Source: Oscillospiraceae bacterium (GTDB lineage Bacteria > Bacillota > Clostridia > Oscillospirales > CAG-272). Taken from it: 37,914 bases of DNA. Both the position numbers and the translations under genes were made by a program. Numbering within the stretch: the stretch's first letter is position 1; every line of letters begins with the position of its first letter. Of the stretch, positions 31,327-37,743 are shown piece by piece. The stretch lies in assembly GCA_015065105.1 (NCBI GenBank), contig SVQZ01000023.1, forward strand, positions 1-37,914. The letters are read 5' to 3'. Under the pieces are notes generated by a model. That model made no database searches. It had not been told where the DNA came from and worked only from the letters and a program-made list of their open reading frames with translations.

Positions 31327-33411
31327 TTATTCCTCAGCATTCTTCTTAGCTTCTTCAATAACCTTCTGTGCTACTGCTGCGGGAACCTCTTCGTATCTTA
31401 CGAAGTTGAAAGCAAATCTGCCCTTACCCTGAGAAAGAGCACGGAGAGCTATTGTATAATCAACCATTTCGGAAGCGGGAACTTCAGCTTCAAGAACCTG
31501 GTAGCCCTTCTTGTCAGCAGAAGCTTCCATACCCATTACTCTACCGCGGCGCTTATTAACGTCACCGATAACGTCACCGAGCTGATTGTCGGGAATGATA
31601 ACGGTAAGAGCACCAACAGGCTCAAGAAGTATGGGGTTAGCCTTGGGAAGACCTTCCTTATATGCAAGAGAAGCAGCAAGCTTGAATGCCATTTCGGAGG
31701 AGTCAACGTCATGGTAAGAACCGTCGTAAAGGTTAGCTGCAAGGTTAACTACGGGATAGCCGGCAAGAACACCCTTCTGCATTGCCTCTAAAAGACCCTT
31801 TTCAACTGCAGGGAAGTATCCCTTCGGAACTGCACCGCCTACTACAGATTCTGTAAATGTAAGGCCTTCTGCTTCGCCGGGTCCGAATTCGATCTTAACG
31901 TGACCGTACTGACCGTGACCGCCGGACTGCTTCTTATGCTTACCTTCAACCTGAACCTTCTTCTTGATGGTTTCGCGGTATGCTATTCTGGGAGCACTGA
32001 GCTCAACCTCAACGTTATATCTGGTCTTGAGCTTGGAGGTAACAACGTCAAGATGCATATCGCCGATACCGGAGAGAACGAGCTGCTTGGTTTCTGCATT
32101 ATTTTCGAATTTAAGAGTTCTGTCCTCTTCAAGGAGCTTGGAAATACCGGAAGCGATCTTATCTTCATCACCCTTACCCTTGGGAGATACAGCCATAGCC
32201 ATATAAGGTGTGGGATAACTTACCTTCTTGAAGAACCAGTTAGCTGAACCGGAAGTAAGTGTGTCGCTGGTGTTTGTATTAACGAGCTTCGGGATCATAC
32301 CCATATCGCCGCAAGCGAGACTGTCAACCTCGGTCTGCTTCTTACCGATCATGGTATAGAAGTGTGCGAATTTTTCATTGCCGCCGCGGTTAACGTTACG
32401 GAGTGTCATTGTGTTGTTGAGCTCACCTGTCATAACCTTAAAGAATGACATCTTACCTACGAAGGGATCGGCAACGGTCTTATATACAAATACTGTAGTT
32501 TCCTTGGTATCAGCGATGGGAAGATCCTTTTCTTCATCGCCGTCATAAATCTTTTCAACCTTCTTCGCTGTATGGCGGGGATAGGATTCATGCATGATAT
32601 TGAGAAGAGCCTCAATACTCCAGAGCTTTGTTGCAGAACCGCAGATAACGGGACATACGGTACCATCGATCATTCCCTGATGTACGCCTTCTACACATTC
32701 CTCAAAGCTTATGGTCTCACCGGAGAAGTATTTTTCCATGAGCTCGTCGCTTGTTGCAGCGATGGATTCAAGGAACATATCCTTATACTTATCAGCTGCT
32801 GCCTGGAACTCTGCGGGAATCTGACCCTCTGTGTGAGCACCGGTATTCTTGTCATATACGAATACAACGTCATCAAGGAGGTTAAGGAAGCCCTTGATCT
32901 GATCGTCCGAACCTCTCATCGGGAGAAGAAGAGGACAAATAATATTACCGAACTTTTCGCGCAGTTCGTCAAAGAGCTTTGTGAATCTTGCTTCGGGATC
33001 GTCGAACTTATTGATAAAGATTGCCTTCGGGATCTTGAACTCGTCTGCCAATTCCCATGCTATCTCTGCACCTACCTCAACACCGTTACGTGCGTCAATG
33101 GTGATAACTGCTGCATCGGCAACACGCAGAGCCTGATGCACTTCACCTGCGAAGTCGAGGAAGCCGGGGGTGTCTATAATATTGATCTTGGAATCCTCCC
33201 ATGCAATGGGGGATGTTGTTGAGGAAATAGAAAAGCCTCTCTTGATCTCCTCGGGATCATAGTCACATACTGTGTTTTTGTCTGCGGTATTACCAAGTCT
33301 GTCGGTTGCCTTGGTCATGTAAAGCATAGCCTCAACCATAGAAGTTTTACCGCTTCCGCCGTGGCCCAAGAGCGCAACGTTACGGATCTGTTTTGTGGTG
33401 TACTTTGTCAT
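31327..33411 (-). CDS. Elongation factor G-like GTPase (EF-G2 type)
   Basis: The protein has 694 residues with the full five-domain EF-G layout. GTPase motifs: G1 GHGGSGKT (16-23), G3 DTPGFLDF, G4 NKFD in place of NKMD/NKxD, and G5 CGSA. The switch region DYDPEEIKRGFSI differs from the DWMEQEQERGITI of canonical EF-G and marks the EF-G2/EF-G-related branch, whose role is separate from standard translocation and poorly known. Domain IV (HKKQSGGHGQYGHVKIEFGP) and domain V are present. AAGGAG precedes the ATG, and a consensus promoter is at 33468-33496. It is a single gene. A canonical fusA is expected elsewhere in the genome. Confidence 0.9.
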   Translation of the reverse strand: MTKYTTKQIRNVALLGHGGSGKTSMVEAMLYMTKATDRLGNTADKNTVCDYDPEEIKRGFSISSTTSPIAWEDSKINIIDTPGFLDFAGEVHQALRVADAAVITIDARNGVEVGAEIAWELADEFKIPKAIFINKFDDPEARFTKLFDELREKFGNIICPLLLPMRGSDDQIKGFLNLLDDVVFVYDKNTGAHTEGQIPAEFQAAADKYKDMFLESIAATSDELMEKYFSGETISFEECVEGVHQGMIDGTVCPVICGSATKLWSIEALLNIMHESYPRHTAKKVEKIYDGDEEKDLPIADTKETTVFVYKTVADPFVGKMSFFKVMTGELNNTMTLRNVNRGGNEKFAHFYTMIGKKQTEVDSLACGDMGMIPKLVNTNTSDTLTSGSANWFFKKVSYPTPYMAMAVSPKGKGDEDKIASGISKLLEEDRTLKFENNAETKQLVLSGIGDMHLDVVTSKLKTRYNVEVELSAPRIAYRETIKKKVQVEGKHKKQSGGHGQYGHVKIEFGPGEAEGLTFTESVVGGAVPKGYFPAVEKGLLEAMQKGVLAGYPVVNLAANLYDGSYHDVDSSEMAFKLAASLAYKEGLPKANPILLEPVGALTVIIPDNQLGDVIGDVNKRRGRVMGMEASADKKGYQVLEAEVPASEMVDYTIALRALSQGKGRFAFNFVRYEEVPAAVAQKVIEEAKKNAEE

Positions 33412-33467
33412 TTGTATATACTCCTTATATTTAATTACACATTTATTATTAAATTATGCATACATCT

Positions 33468-33496
33468 ATTATATATTATAAATGAATAAATTGCAA
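33468..33496 (-). promoter_or_regulatory. Sigma-A promoter of the EF-G2 gene
   Basis: On the minus strand: TTGCAA (33496-33491), 17-bp spacer, TATAAT (33473-33468). It gives a ~50-nt leader. Confidence 0.7.
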
Positions 33497-33528
33497 TAGG
33501 AATATTAACGATTTGTGACCTTGGTGTG

Positions 33529-33576
33529 GTAAAAAATTAGCAGGGAAATTTGTACTATTTGTACAAAATCCCCTGC
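33529..33576 (-). terminator. Intrinsic terminator overlapping the end of the radical SAM gene
   Basis: A ~16-bp near-perfect stem (33540-33555 with 33561-33576) has a 5-nt loop. On the minus strand TAATTTTTTA follows. The 3' arm encodes the last residues of the protein and the stop codon. Confidence 0.8.
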
Positions 33577-34481
33577 ATAGAGTTGTGCTTTGACAGATAT
33601 TTGTCTATTTCGTTCATAACAACGAATTTTTTCTTCGACCATTGCGGTGCTATAAGAGTATTCTTTTGCCCGTCTCCTGTAATTCTTCCTATACATATAT
33701 CGGGGGGCAGAAGCTCCAATTGTTTACAGGTCACCTCAACGTATTCCCCGAGGCTGAGAAGCTCAAATCCGCCGTTTTTATATTCTTGGGCTATAGGAGT
33801 TCCTTCCTCTATGTACAGCATATGTATTTTCAACATAAAGGGATGGAGTCTTGCTATCTCACGGGCGGTATCAAGCATCATTTCTTCTGTTTCGCCGGGA
33901 AGGGAATTGATAATATGGATACACACGTTTAATTCCTTCAGCTTTTCATATGCTTCAAGGAATTTTTCATAGCTGTGACCGCGGTTTATAAGCGAGGCTG
34001 TCTTATCATGAATTGTCTGTAATCCCAATTCAAGGATAAGAAAGGTCCTTTCGTTCAGTTCTTTTAAATACTCAAGACACTCATCATCTATGGCATCTGC
34101 TCTTGTGGCTATATCAAGTCCGATAGCTTCGGGTAATGCGAGCGCCTTCTCGTATATTTCCTTCAAGCGTTCTATCGGTGCATATGTATTTGTATAATCC
34201 TGGAAATAAGGGAGCCGGAGCGCGCCGTGCCATTTTGAAGAAAGCTTTTCGCTTTGGGTGAGATATTGAGTTTCAAAATCAAGTCCGCGCATATCGGAAT
34301 TACGGTGTGGGAGAGTACAGTAGGTACAACCTCCCTTTCCGCACTTGCCGTCGATATTAGGGCAGGTAAAGCCTGCATCTATAGGTATCTTAACACATTT
34401 TGAGCCAAAACGCTTACGCATCATATAGTCAAAGGTGTAGTACCGTTTGTTGGTATCCGAAAAAGAAAAAGGATTTGTCAT
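33555..34481 (-). CDS. YhcC-family radical SAM protein
   Basis: The protein has 308 residues, normal for the TIGR01212/YhcC group. The [4Fe-4S] cluster motif is CPNIDGKCGKGGCTYC with Cys40, Cys52 and Cys55 in the family positions; the extra Cys47 is not part of the family motif. LDIATRADAI, LELGLQTIHDKT and HIINSLPGETEEM (SAM-binding and barrel strands) follow. The family is widespread; its substrate is not well established and a nucleic-acid or tRNA modification role has been suggested. It starts 15 bp after the nagB terminator hairpin, so expression may depend on readthrough or a weak local promoter. It is cytoplasmic. Confidence 0.88.
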   Translation of the reverse strand: MTNPFSFSDTNKRYYTFDYMMRKRFGSKCVKIPIDAGFTCPNIDGKCGKGGCTYCTLPHRNSDMRGLDFETQYLTQSEKLSSKWHGALRLPYFQDYTNTYAPIERLKEIYEKALALPEAIGLDIATRADAIDDECLEYLKELNERTFLILELGLQTIHDKTASLINRGHSYEKFLEAYEKLKELNVCIHIINSLPGETEEMMLDTAREIARLHPFMLKIHMLYIEEGTPIAQEYKNGGFELLSLGEYVEVTCKQLELLPPDICIGRITGDGQKNTLIAPQWSKKKFVVMNEIDKYLSKHNSMQGILYK

Positions 34482-34495
34482 GATTCTTCCTATAA

Positions 34496-34522
34496 AACAA
34501 GGCTGTCAGCGACAGCCTTGTT
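34496..34522 (-). terminator. Intrinsic terminator of the HEAT-ASRT-nagB operon
   Basis: A 12-bp perfect stem (AACAAGGCTGTC with GACAGCCTTGTT) has an AGC loop. On the minus strand it is followed by TTTTATA. It lies between nagB and the radical SAM gene. Confidence 0.85.
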
Positions 34523-34535
34523 CTTTATTCTTTAC

Positions 34536-35303
34536 TTAAATTTTTGCCGCACTGTCGGGATCCAGGTAGAGGGTTGCATCGTCATGTAAACGCATAACGG
34601 TTGCAGGACACTTTTCGCTGATCTCATCCGAGGTACAGGTAGTATAAACCGCGTCAGCCTTTGTGGGAGCGGGAACAGAGCAGATAAGCTTCTTTGCCTT
34701 CATAAATACGGGGATCGTGAGGGAAAGAGCATGGGTGGGAACGAGATCGAGGGAAGCAAAGCATCCGTCGTTTACCTGCTGCTGACGGCAGATGGGGTCA
34801 AGCTCGACTATCTTAACAAGCTTTTTGTCATTGAAATCTGCAACGGGCGGATCGTTGAAGGCGATATGTCCGTTTTCACCGATACCCATCATGATCATAT
34901 CAATGGGATGCGCTTCAAGAAGCTCTGTATATCTCTTGCAGGTAGCTTCGGGATCACAAGCATCGGGAGCAAGGTAGTTCACACTCTTGAAGGGAACAAG
35001 ATCGAAGATAGCTCTTGCAAGGAAGTTGCCGAAGCCCTGGGGTGCATCCTTTGCAAGTCCGATATATTCGTCCATATGGAAAGCATTGATCTTATTCCAT
35101 TCGATGCCCTCTGTGGCTACAAGCGCCGCGAGAGTTTCGTTCTGAGAGGGGGCAGCCGCAAAGATGATATTAAGCTCATCCTTTTCAGCCTGCAATTTCT
35201 TGATTTCGGCTGCGGCATCAGCTGCTGCAACCTTACCCATGGACAGTCTTGAGTCCATGATCTTAACTGTAAGTTTATCTTTCTTGAATTCTCTTGTAAT
35301 CAT
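34536..35303 (-). CDS. nagB: Glucosamine-6-phosphate deaminase
   Basis: The protein has 255 residues. It converts GlcN-6-phosphate to fructose-6-phosphate and ammonia in the cytoplasm. Motifs: FHMDEYIGL with the proton-transfer Asp (~78), GIGENGHIAFNDP with the ring-opening His (~153), and the DPICRQQQVNDGCF substrate loop. In this motif Asn sits where E. coli has Asp141, as in Bacillus NagB, and Asp replaces the usual Glu of FNEP, a conservative change. The gene lies 2 bp after the ASRT-like gene and is last in a three-gene operon. It acts directly after NagA, encoded at 10836. Confidence 0.88.
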   Translation of the reverse strand: MITREFKKDKLTVKIMDSRLSMGKVAAADAAAEIKKLQAEKDELNIIFAAAPSQNETLAALVATEGIEWNKINAFHMDEYIGLAKDAPQGFGNFLARAIFDLVPFKSVNYLAPDACDPEATCKRYTELLEAHPIDMIMMGIGENGHIAFNDPPVADFNDKKLVKIVELDPICRQQQVNDGCFASLDLVPTHALSLTIPVFMKAKKLICSVPAPTKADAVYTTCTSDEISEKCPATVMRLHDDATLYLDPDSAAKI

Positions 35304-35305
35304 TT

Positions 35306-35674
35306 TTAGTCCTCGTATGTATGTCCCTGAACTGTATAGAATGCCATATTTGCCTGACGTGTATCAAGACGACCGAATACTGCAAATATTGGAAGGTCAC
35401 TGTTAAGCACCATCGCGTACTGACCGAAGGGGATCTGATAACCCTCTTCACCCACAGGTCTGTCAAGACGGTTACACTTAACGCGCTTGCCGTCAACCTT
35501 GATGGTAATATTTTCAACGGGATCACGATCCTCGAAAAGAAGAGTCATTTTAACAGTAGCAACATCTTCGTTGAGGTTGAGTATCATAAGAGACTCATGA
35601 GCCTCAATTTCTGTTCCGTCCTTCGGGGGTAATTCACCGTCTGCGAATACCCAATTCTTTTTACCCATTGCCAT
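35306..35674 (-). CDS. ASRT-like protein (sensory-rhodopsin-transducer family, PF07100)
   Basis: The protein has 122 residues from the ATG at 35674, which follows AGAGGTG by 6 nt; a GTG at 35683 is part of that RBS and is rejected. WVFADGELPP near the N-terminus, ESLMILNLN, a strand ending in EDRDPVENITIKVDG, and the C-terminal block VLNSDLPIFAVFGRLDTRQA match the Anabaena sensory rhodopsin transducer, a small beta-sandwich that forms tetramers. No rhodopsin is expected in this anaerobe. Homologues have been proposed to be small-molecule (sugar-like) binding domains, and the position directly before nagB fits that. The function here is unproven. Confidence 0.8.
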   Translation of the reverse strand: MAMGKKNWVFADGELPPKDGTEIEAHESLMILNLNEDVATVKMTLLFEDRDPVENITIKVDGKRVKCNRLDRPVGEEGYQIPFGQYAMVLNSDLPIFAVFGRLDTRQANMAFYTVQGHTYED

Positions 35675-35686
35675 ATCCGTCACCTC

Positions 35687-36043
35687 TTACCAACGAGGAG
35701 TACGCTCTTTTGCTTCAAGCAAAGCAACCTTAAGAGCTTCCTTAACCTTGGGATTCTGTTCGTCATCGATAAAGTGCTGGATAGCATCAAATTCTTTTCT
35801 TGTAGCAAGCTGAGCGAGACCTCTTGCAGCAGCGTGTCTTACGATGTCGGTCTCGTCAAGCTTGAAGCAGTCGAGAAGAGTTTCAAGACATTCCTTGATT
35901 CTTACTCTACCGAGAGCATCATATGCCTTTGCGCGGTTAACGTGGTTGTTGTCTCTTGTTGCCATCTTGATAAGTTTTCCGGCATTTCTGTCTTCAACCC
36001 ACTTTTCAATTTTTTCTTCTACGGTCTTTTTAAAGAAAAACAT
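35687..36043 (-). CDS. HEAT-repeat protein
   Basis: The protein has 118 residues. About three HEAT repeats are visible: NRAKAYDALGRVRIKECLET, then IVRHAAARGLAQLATRKEFD, then NPKVKEALKVALLEAKE. There is no signal peptide despite the MFFFKK start, so it is cytoplasmic. AAGGAGG precedes the ATG, and TATAAT lies upstream on the minus strand (36094-36089). It is first in an operon with the ASRT-like gene (12 bp away) and nagB. HEAT repeats usually bind proteins; a partner role for the ASRT-like protein or NagB is possible. Confidence 0.8.
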   Translation of the reverse strand: MFFFKKTVEEKIEKWVEDRNAGKLIKMATRDNNHVNRAKAYDALGRVRIKECLETLLDCFKLDETDIVRHAAARGLAQLATRKEFDAIQHFIDDEQNPKVKEALKVALLEAKERTPRW

Positions 36044-36151
36044 CAGTTTTTCCTCCTTGTATGTAATTTTTATTATATTCCAATTTATATTATAGCTTTT
36101 ATATATGGCTAAATTATGAATAGCGCAAAAAAGATATAAAATTTATTGATT

Positions 36152-36775
36152 TCAGCGAATAAAATCGGTTCTTACCTTTTTCTCGGCTACAGGCTGTTCG
36201 ACACCTGCCTTTTTGCCTGCTTCTATAGATTTAAGGAGCCATGCCATATTCTGAGCAAGATTTCTCATGGTCTGCATACCCTCTTCATCCTTTACGGCAT
36301 CACCCGGCTTTGAGGAATGAACCATATTCCAATATGTTGAGGGAACGATGGGCATATTGTTTATTGTAAAATATTTGCTTATCTGATCAAGTGCCGCGCT
36401 TGAACCACCGCGTCTTAACACAGCAACAGCCGCCGCAGGCTTAAATGCGAAGTTTCTTCCGCCGGAATAGAATGCACGGTCAAGTGCCGCGGTCAGGTTA
36501 CCGCTCGCTGCCGCGTAATGGACGGGTGAGCCGAAAATGAATCCGTCGCATTCTGCGGCTTTCTCGGAAAGGGTGTTGACAGAATCCTTATCAAAGGCGC
36601 ATTTGCCGAGTTTTGAGCAAGCCTTACAGCCTCTGCAGCCGCCGTCAACAGATGAACCGAGCCAGAATATTTCGGTCTCAATACCTCTTTTGTTAAGCTC
36701 TTCAGAAAGATATTCAAGTACAGTATATGTGCTTCCTTTTTCCTTTCCGCTTGAATTTATAAGTAAAACTTTCAT
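36152..36775 (-). CDS. Flavodoxin-fold NAD(P)H-dependent oxidoreductase with Cys cluster motif
   Basis: The protein has 207 residues. It begins MKVLLINSSGKEKGSTYTVL (FMN phosphate loop), with FIFGSPVHYAAASGNLTAAL (~80-99) as the second flavin-binding strand. CRGCKACSKLGKC (~48-60) resembles the compact cysteine motif of iron-sulfur flavoproteins and may bind a [4Fe-4S] cluster. It probably transfers electrons or reduces quinone-like compounds in the cytoplasm. GAGGTG precedes the ATG, and a consensus promoter lies at 36796-36824. It is a single gene; no substrate can be named. Confidence 0.85.
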   Translation of the reverse strand: MKVLLINSSGKEKGSTYTVLEYLSEELNKRGIETEIFWLGSSVDGGCRGCKACSKLGKCAFDKDSVNTLSEKAAECDGFIFGSPVHYAAASGNLTAALDRAFYSGGRNFAFKPAAAVAVLRRGGSSAALDQISKYFTINNMPIVPSTYWNMVHSSKPGDAVKDEEGMQTMRNLAQNMAWLLKSIEAGKKAGVEQPVAEKKVRTDFIR

Positions 36776-36795
36776 TAATTATCACCTCAAGATAT

Positions 36796-36824
36796 ATTAT
36801 AATACCGAAAAAAAGAAATTACAA
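36796..36824 (-). promoter_or_regulatory. Sigma-A promoter of the flavodoxin-like gene
   Basis: On the minus strand: TTGTAA (36824-36819), 17-bp spacer, TATAAT (36801-36796). Confidence 0.7.
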
Positions 36825-36843
36825 TATAAATCTAAAAAAACTC

Positions 36844-36872
36844 TTGCAATTCTTAAACTAATGTGCTATAAT
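36844..36872 (+). promoter_or_regulatory. Promoter of tRNA-Leu
   Basis: TTGCAA (36844-36849), 17-bp spacer and TATAAT (36867-36872) with an extended -10 TGC. It ends 14 bp before the mature tRNA. Confidence 0.8.
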
Positions 36873-36886
36873 ACCAAAGTAAATGT

Positions 36887-36973
36887 GCCGGAATGATGGA
36901 ATTGGCAGACGTGCCGGACTCAAAATCCGGTGGTAGCGATACCGTGCGGGTTCGACCCCCGCTTCCGGCACCA
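36887..36973 (+). tRNA. tRNA-Leu(CAA)
   Basis: The 87-nt cloverleaf has acceptor GCCGGAA pairing with TTCCGGC, the D-arm TTGGCAGAC, anticodon stem CCGGA/TCCGG and anticodon CAA at 36921-36923 (reads UUG). A long variable arm typical of class II leucine tRNA (GGTAGCGATACC) is present, as is the T-arm GCGGG-TTCGACC-CCCGC. CCA is encoded. It has its own promoter and terminator. Confidence 0.95.
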
Positions 36974-36975
36974 TG

Positions 36976-37015
36976 AAAAAAGTCACTTTTGTCTTCCGAC
37001 AAAGGTGACTTTTTT
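36976..37015 (+). terminator. Intrinsic terminator after tRNA-Leu
   Basis: An 18-bp near-perfect stem (36976-36993 with 36998-37015, one wobble pair) has a TTCC loop and ends in six T. It directly precedes the hairpin array. Confidence 0.9.
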
Positions 37016-37016
37016 C

Positions 37017-37186
37017 AATGATATCCGTTCCTTGCGGAACGGGTGATATATCTTCGATATGATATCGTACTTCGTGCGATGATATATGCCTTCGGCATAT
37101 GAAGGAACGGATATTATATCATGCTTGCGAAGCAAGTATATCATACGGCAACGCCGTATATCATATCGCATCAGCGATATATCATT
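37017..37186 (+). repeat. Array of seven mini-hairpins enclosed by an outer inverted repeat
   Basis: Short stems with 3-4 nt loops follow one another at ~20-bp steps: 37025-37042, 37048-37060, 37064-37080, 37084-37100, 37121-37139, 37143-37159 and 37163-37180. They are linked by ATGAT/ATCAT-type joints. Stem sequences differ, but loops are mostly TTC, AAC or GAA. AATGATAT (37017-37024) pairs with ATATCATT (37179-37186), and GATATCCGTTCCTT near the start pairs with AAGGAACGGATAT at 37102-37114. The block could fold as a multi-branched RNA or cruciform DNA. It ends at the promoter of the four-helix-bundle gene. Confidence 0.75.
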
Positions 37187-37204
37187 AAAAAGCGCAGCAT
37201 CTTA

Positions 37205-37213
37205 TGGTATAAT
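37205..37213 (+). promoter_or_regulatory. Extended -10 promoter of the four-helix-bundle gene
   Basis: TGGTATAAT, with only a weak -35 (TTAAAA, 37185-37190) that overlaps the end of the hairpin array. The same TGGTATAAT occurs before the kinase gene at 37744. Confidence 0.5.
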
Positions 37214-37235
37214 CTTGACGAAAGAAGGTGCATTT

Positions 37236-37523
37236 ATGTCAGAAAACAAATTGCTTGATCTATCTTTTGAATTTGCCGTTGCTATTGTTAATCTTGTTGA
37301 TGGGGTAACTGCGCCAAAAAGTTCCTACATGACCGACCGGCTTGCAAGAGCAGGCACATCCGTTGGTGCAAATATCCACGAAGCTCAGTATGCACAGAGC
37401 CAGAAAGACTTTGTAGCAAAATTGGAAATTGCATTGAAAGAATCTAACGAAACTAGTTGTTGGTTGAAATTGATGTATGAAACTAAAAGAATAGATATTG
37501 CCACATATCAATATGCCGAGTAA
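37236..37523 (+). CDS. Four-helix-bundle protein (23S rRNA intervening-sequence protein family), with apparent internal stop
   Basis: 95 residues to the first stop. The start at 37236 follows GAAGGTG; upstream in-frame ATGs lie in the hairpin array. LDLSFEFAVAIVNLVDGV, RLARAGTSVGANIHEAQYAQ, then SQKDFVAKLEIALKESNETS and CWLKLMYETKRID are the conserved helices of the family (S23/IVP-like, related in fold to Avd of diversity-generating retroelements). Helix 4 is cut: after TAA at 37521 the same frame continues with LCGNIRRLLIASCRTAKEST and ends at TGA 37587-37589, restoring a usual ~117-residue length. The gene is therefore either a recent nonsense mutant or a shortened form. Its role is unknown; relatives are basic, compact pentamers. 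Confidence 0.75.
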   Translation: MSENKLLDLSFEFAVAIVNLVDGVTAPKSSYMTDRLARAGTSVGANIHEAQYAQSQKDFVAKLEIALKESNETSCWLKLMYETKRIDIATYQYAE

Positions 37524-37585
37524 CTTTGTGGCAACATTCGCAGATTATTAATCGCTTCCTGCCGCACAGCAAAGGAGAGCACGAA

Positions 37586-37696
37586 ATGAACTTCTTAACA
37601 AAACTGTTTAAGAAGAAACCCGTGGTAAAAATACCGCCCTCGGCAGTCAAAACGGTTGTCGGGGGCGATTTTTGTATTCGGTTGAATAATTCATAG
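37586..37696 (+). CDS. Possible 36-residue small protein
   Basis: ATG at 37586 follows GGAGAG and overlaps the TGA of the restored four-helix frame (ATGA). The product starts MNFLTKLFKKKPVV, a basic amphipathic start, and ends near CIRLNNS. Its second half overlaps a terminator hairpin, so a chance frame is quite possible. Confidence 0.3.
   Translation: MNFLTKLFKKKPVVKIPPSAVKTVVGGDFCIRLNNS
37635..37673 (+). terminator. Intrinsic terminator after the four-helix-bundle gene
   Basis: CGCCCTCGGCA (37635-37645) pairs over 11 bp with TGTCGGGGGCG (37657-37667, two wobble pairs), followed by ATTTTTG. Confidence 0.75.
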
Positions 37697-37710
37697 TTTT
37701 GTGGTATAAT
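37682..37710 (+). promoter_or_regulatory. Sigma-A promoter of the P-loop kinase gene
   Basis: TTGAAT (37682-37687), 17-bp spacer and TATAAT (37705-37710) with an extended -10 TGG. Confidence 0.7.
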
Positions 37711-37743
37711 CAGTTCGATAAATAAGAGTTTGTAGGTGAGATA

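Noticed and set aside
32572-33222. Plus-strand 216-codon frame opposite the EF-G2 gene
   Set aside because: The minus strand encodes a full EF-G2 with all GTPase motifs; this frame is its shadow.
37017-37186. CRISPR array
   Set aside because: There is no repeated direct-repeat unit; each ~20-bp step is a different hairpin, there are no spacers of constant length and no cas gene.
37086-37235. N-terminal 50-residue extension of the four-helix-bundle protein
   Set aside because: The extension would be translated from the hairpin array; family members start near MSENKLLDL, and the RBS and -10 box fit the ATG at 37236.
37521-37523. Programmed readthrough of the TAA
   Set aside because: No recoding signal (SECIS, slippery site) is seen, and TAA is a normal stop for other genes here; a nonsense mutation or sequence error is simpler.
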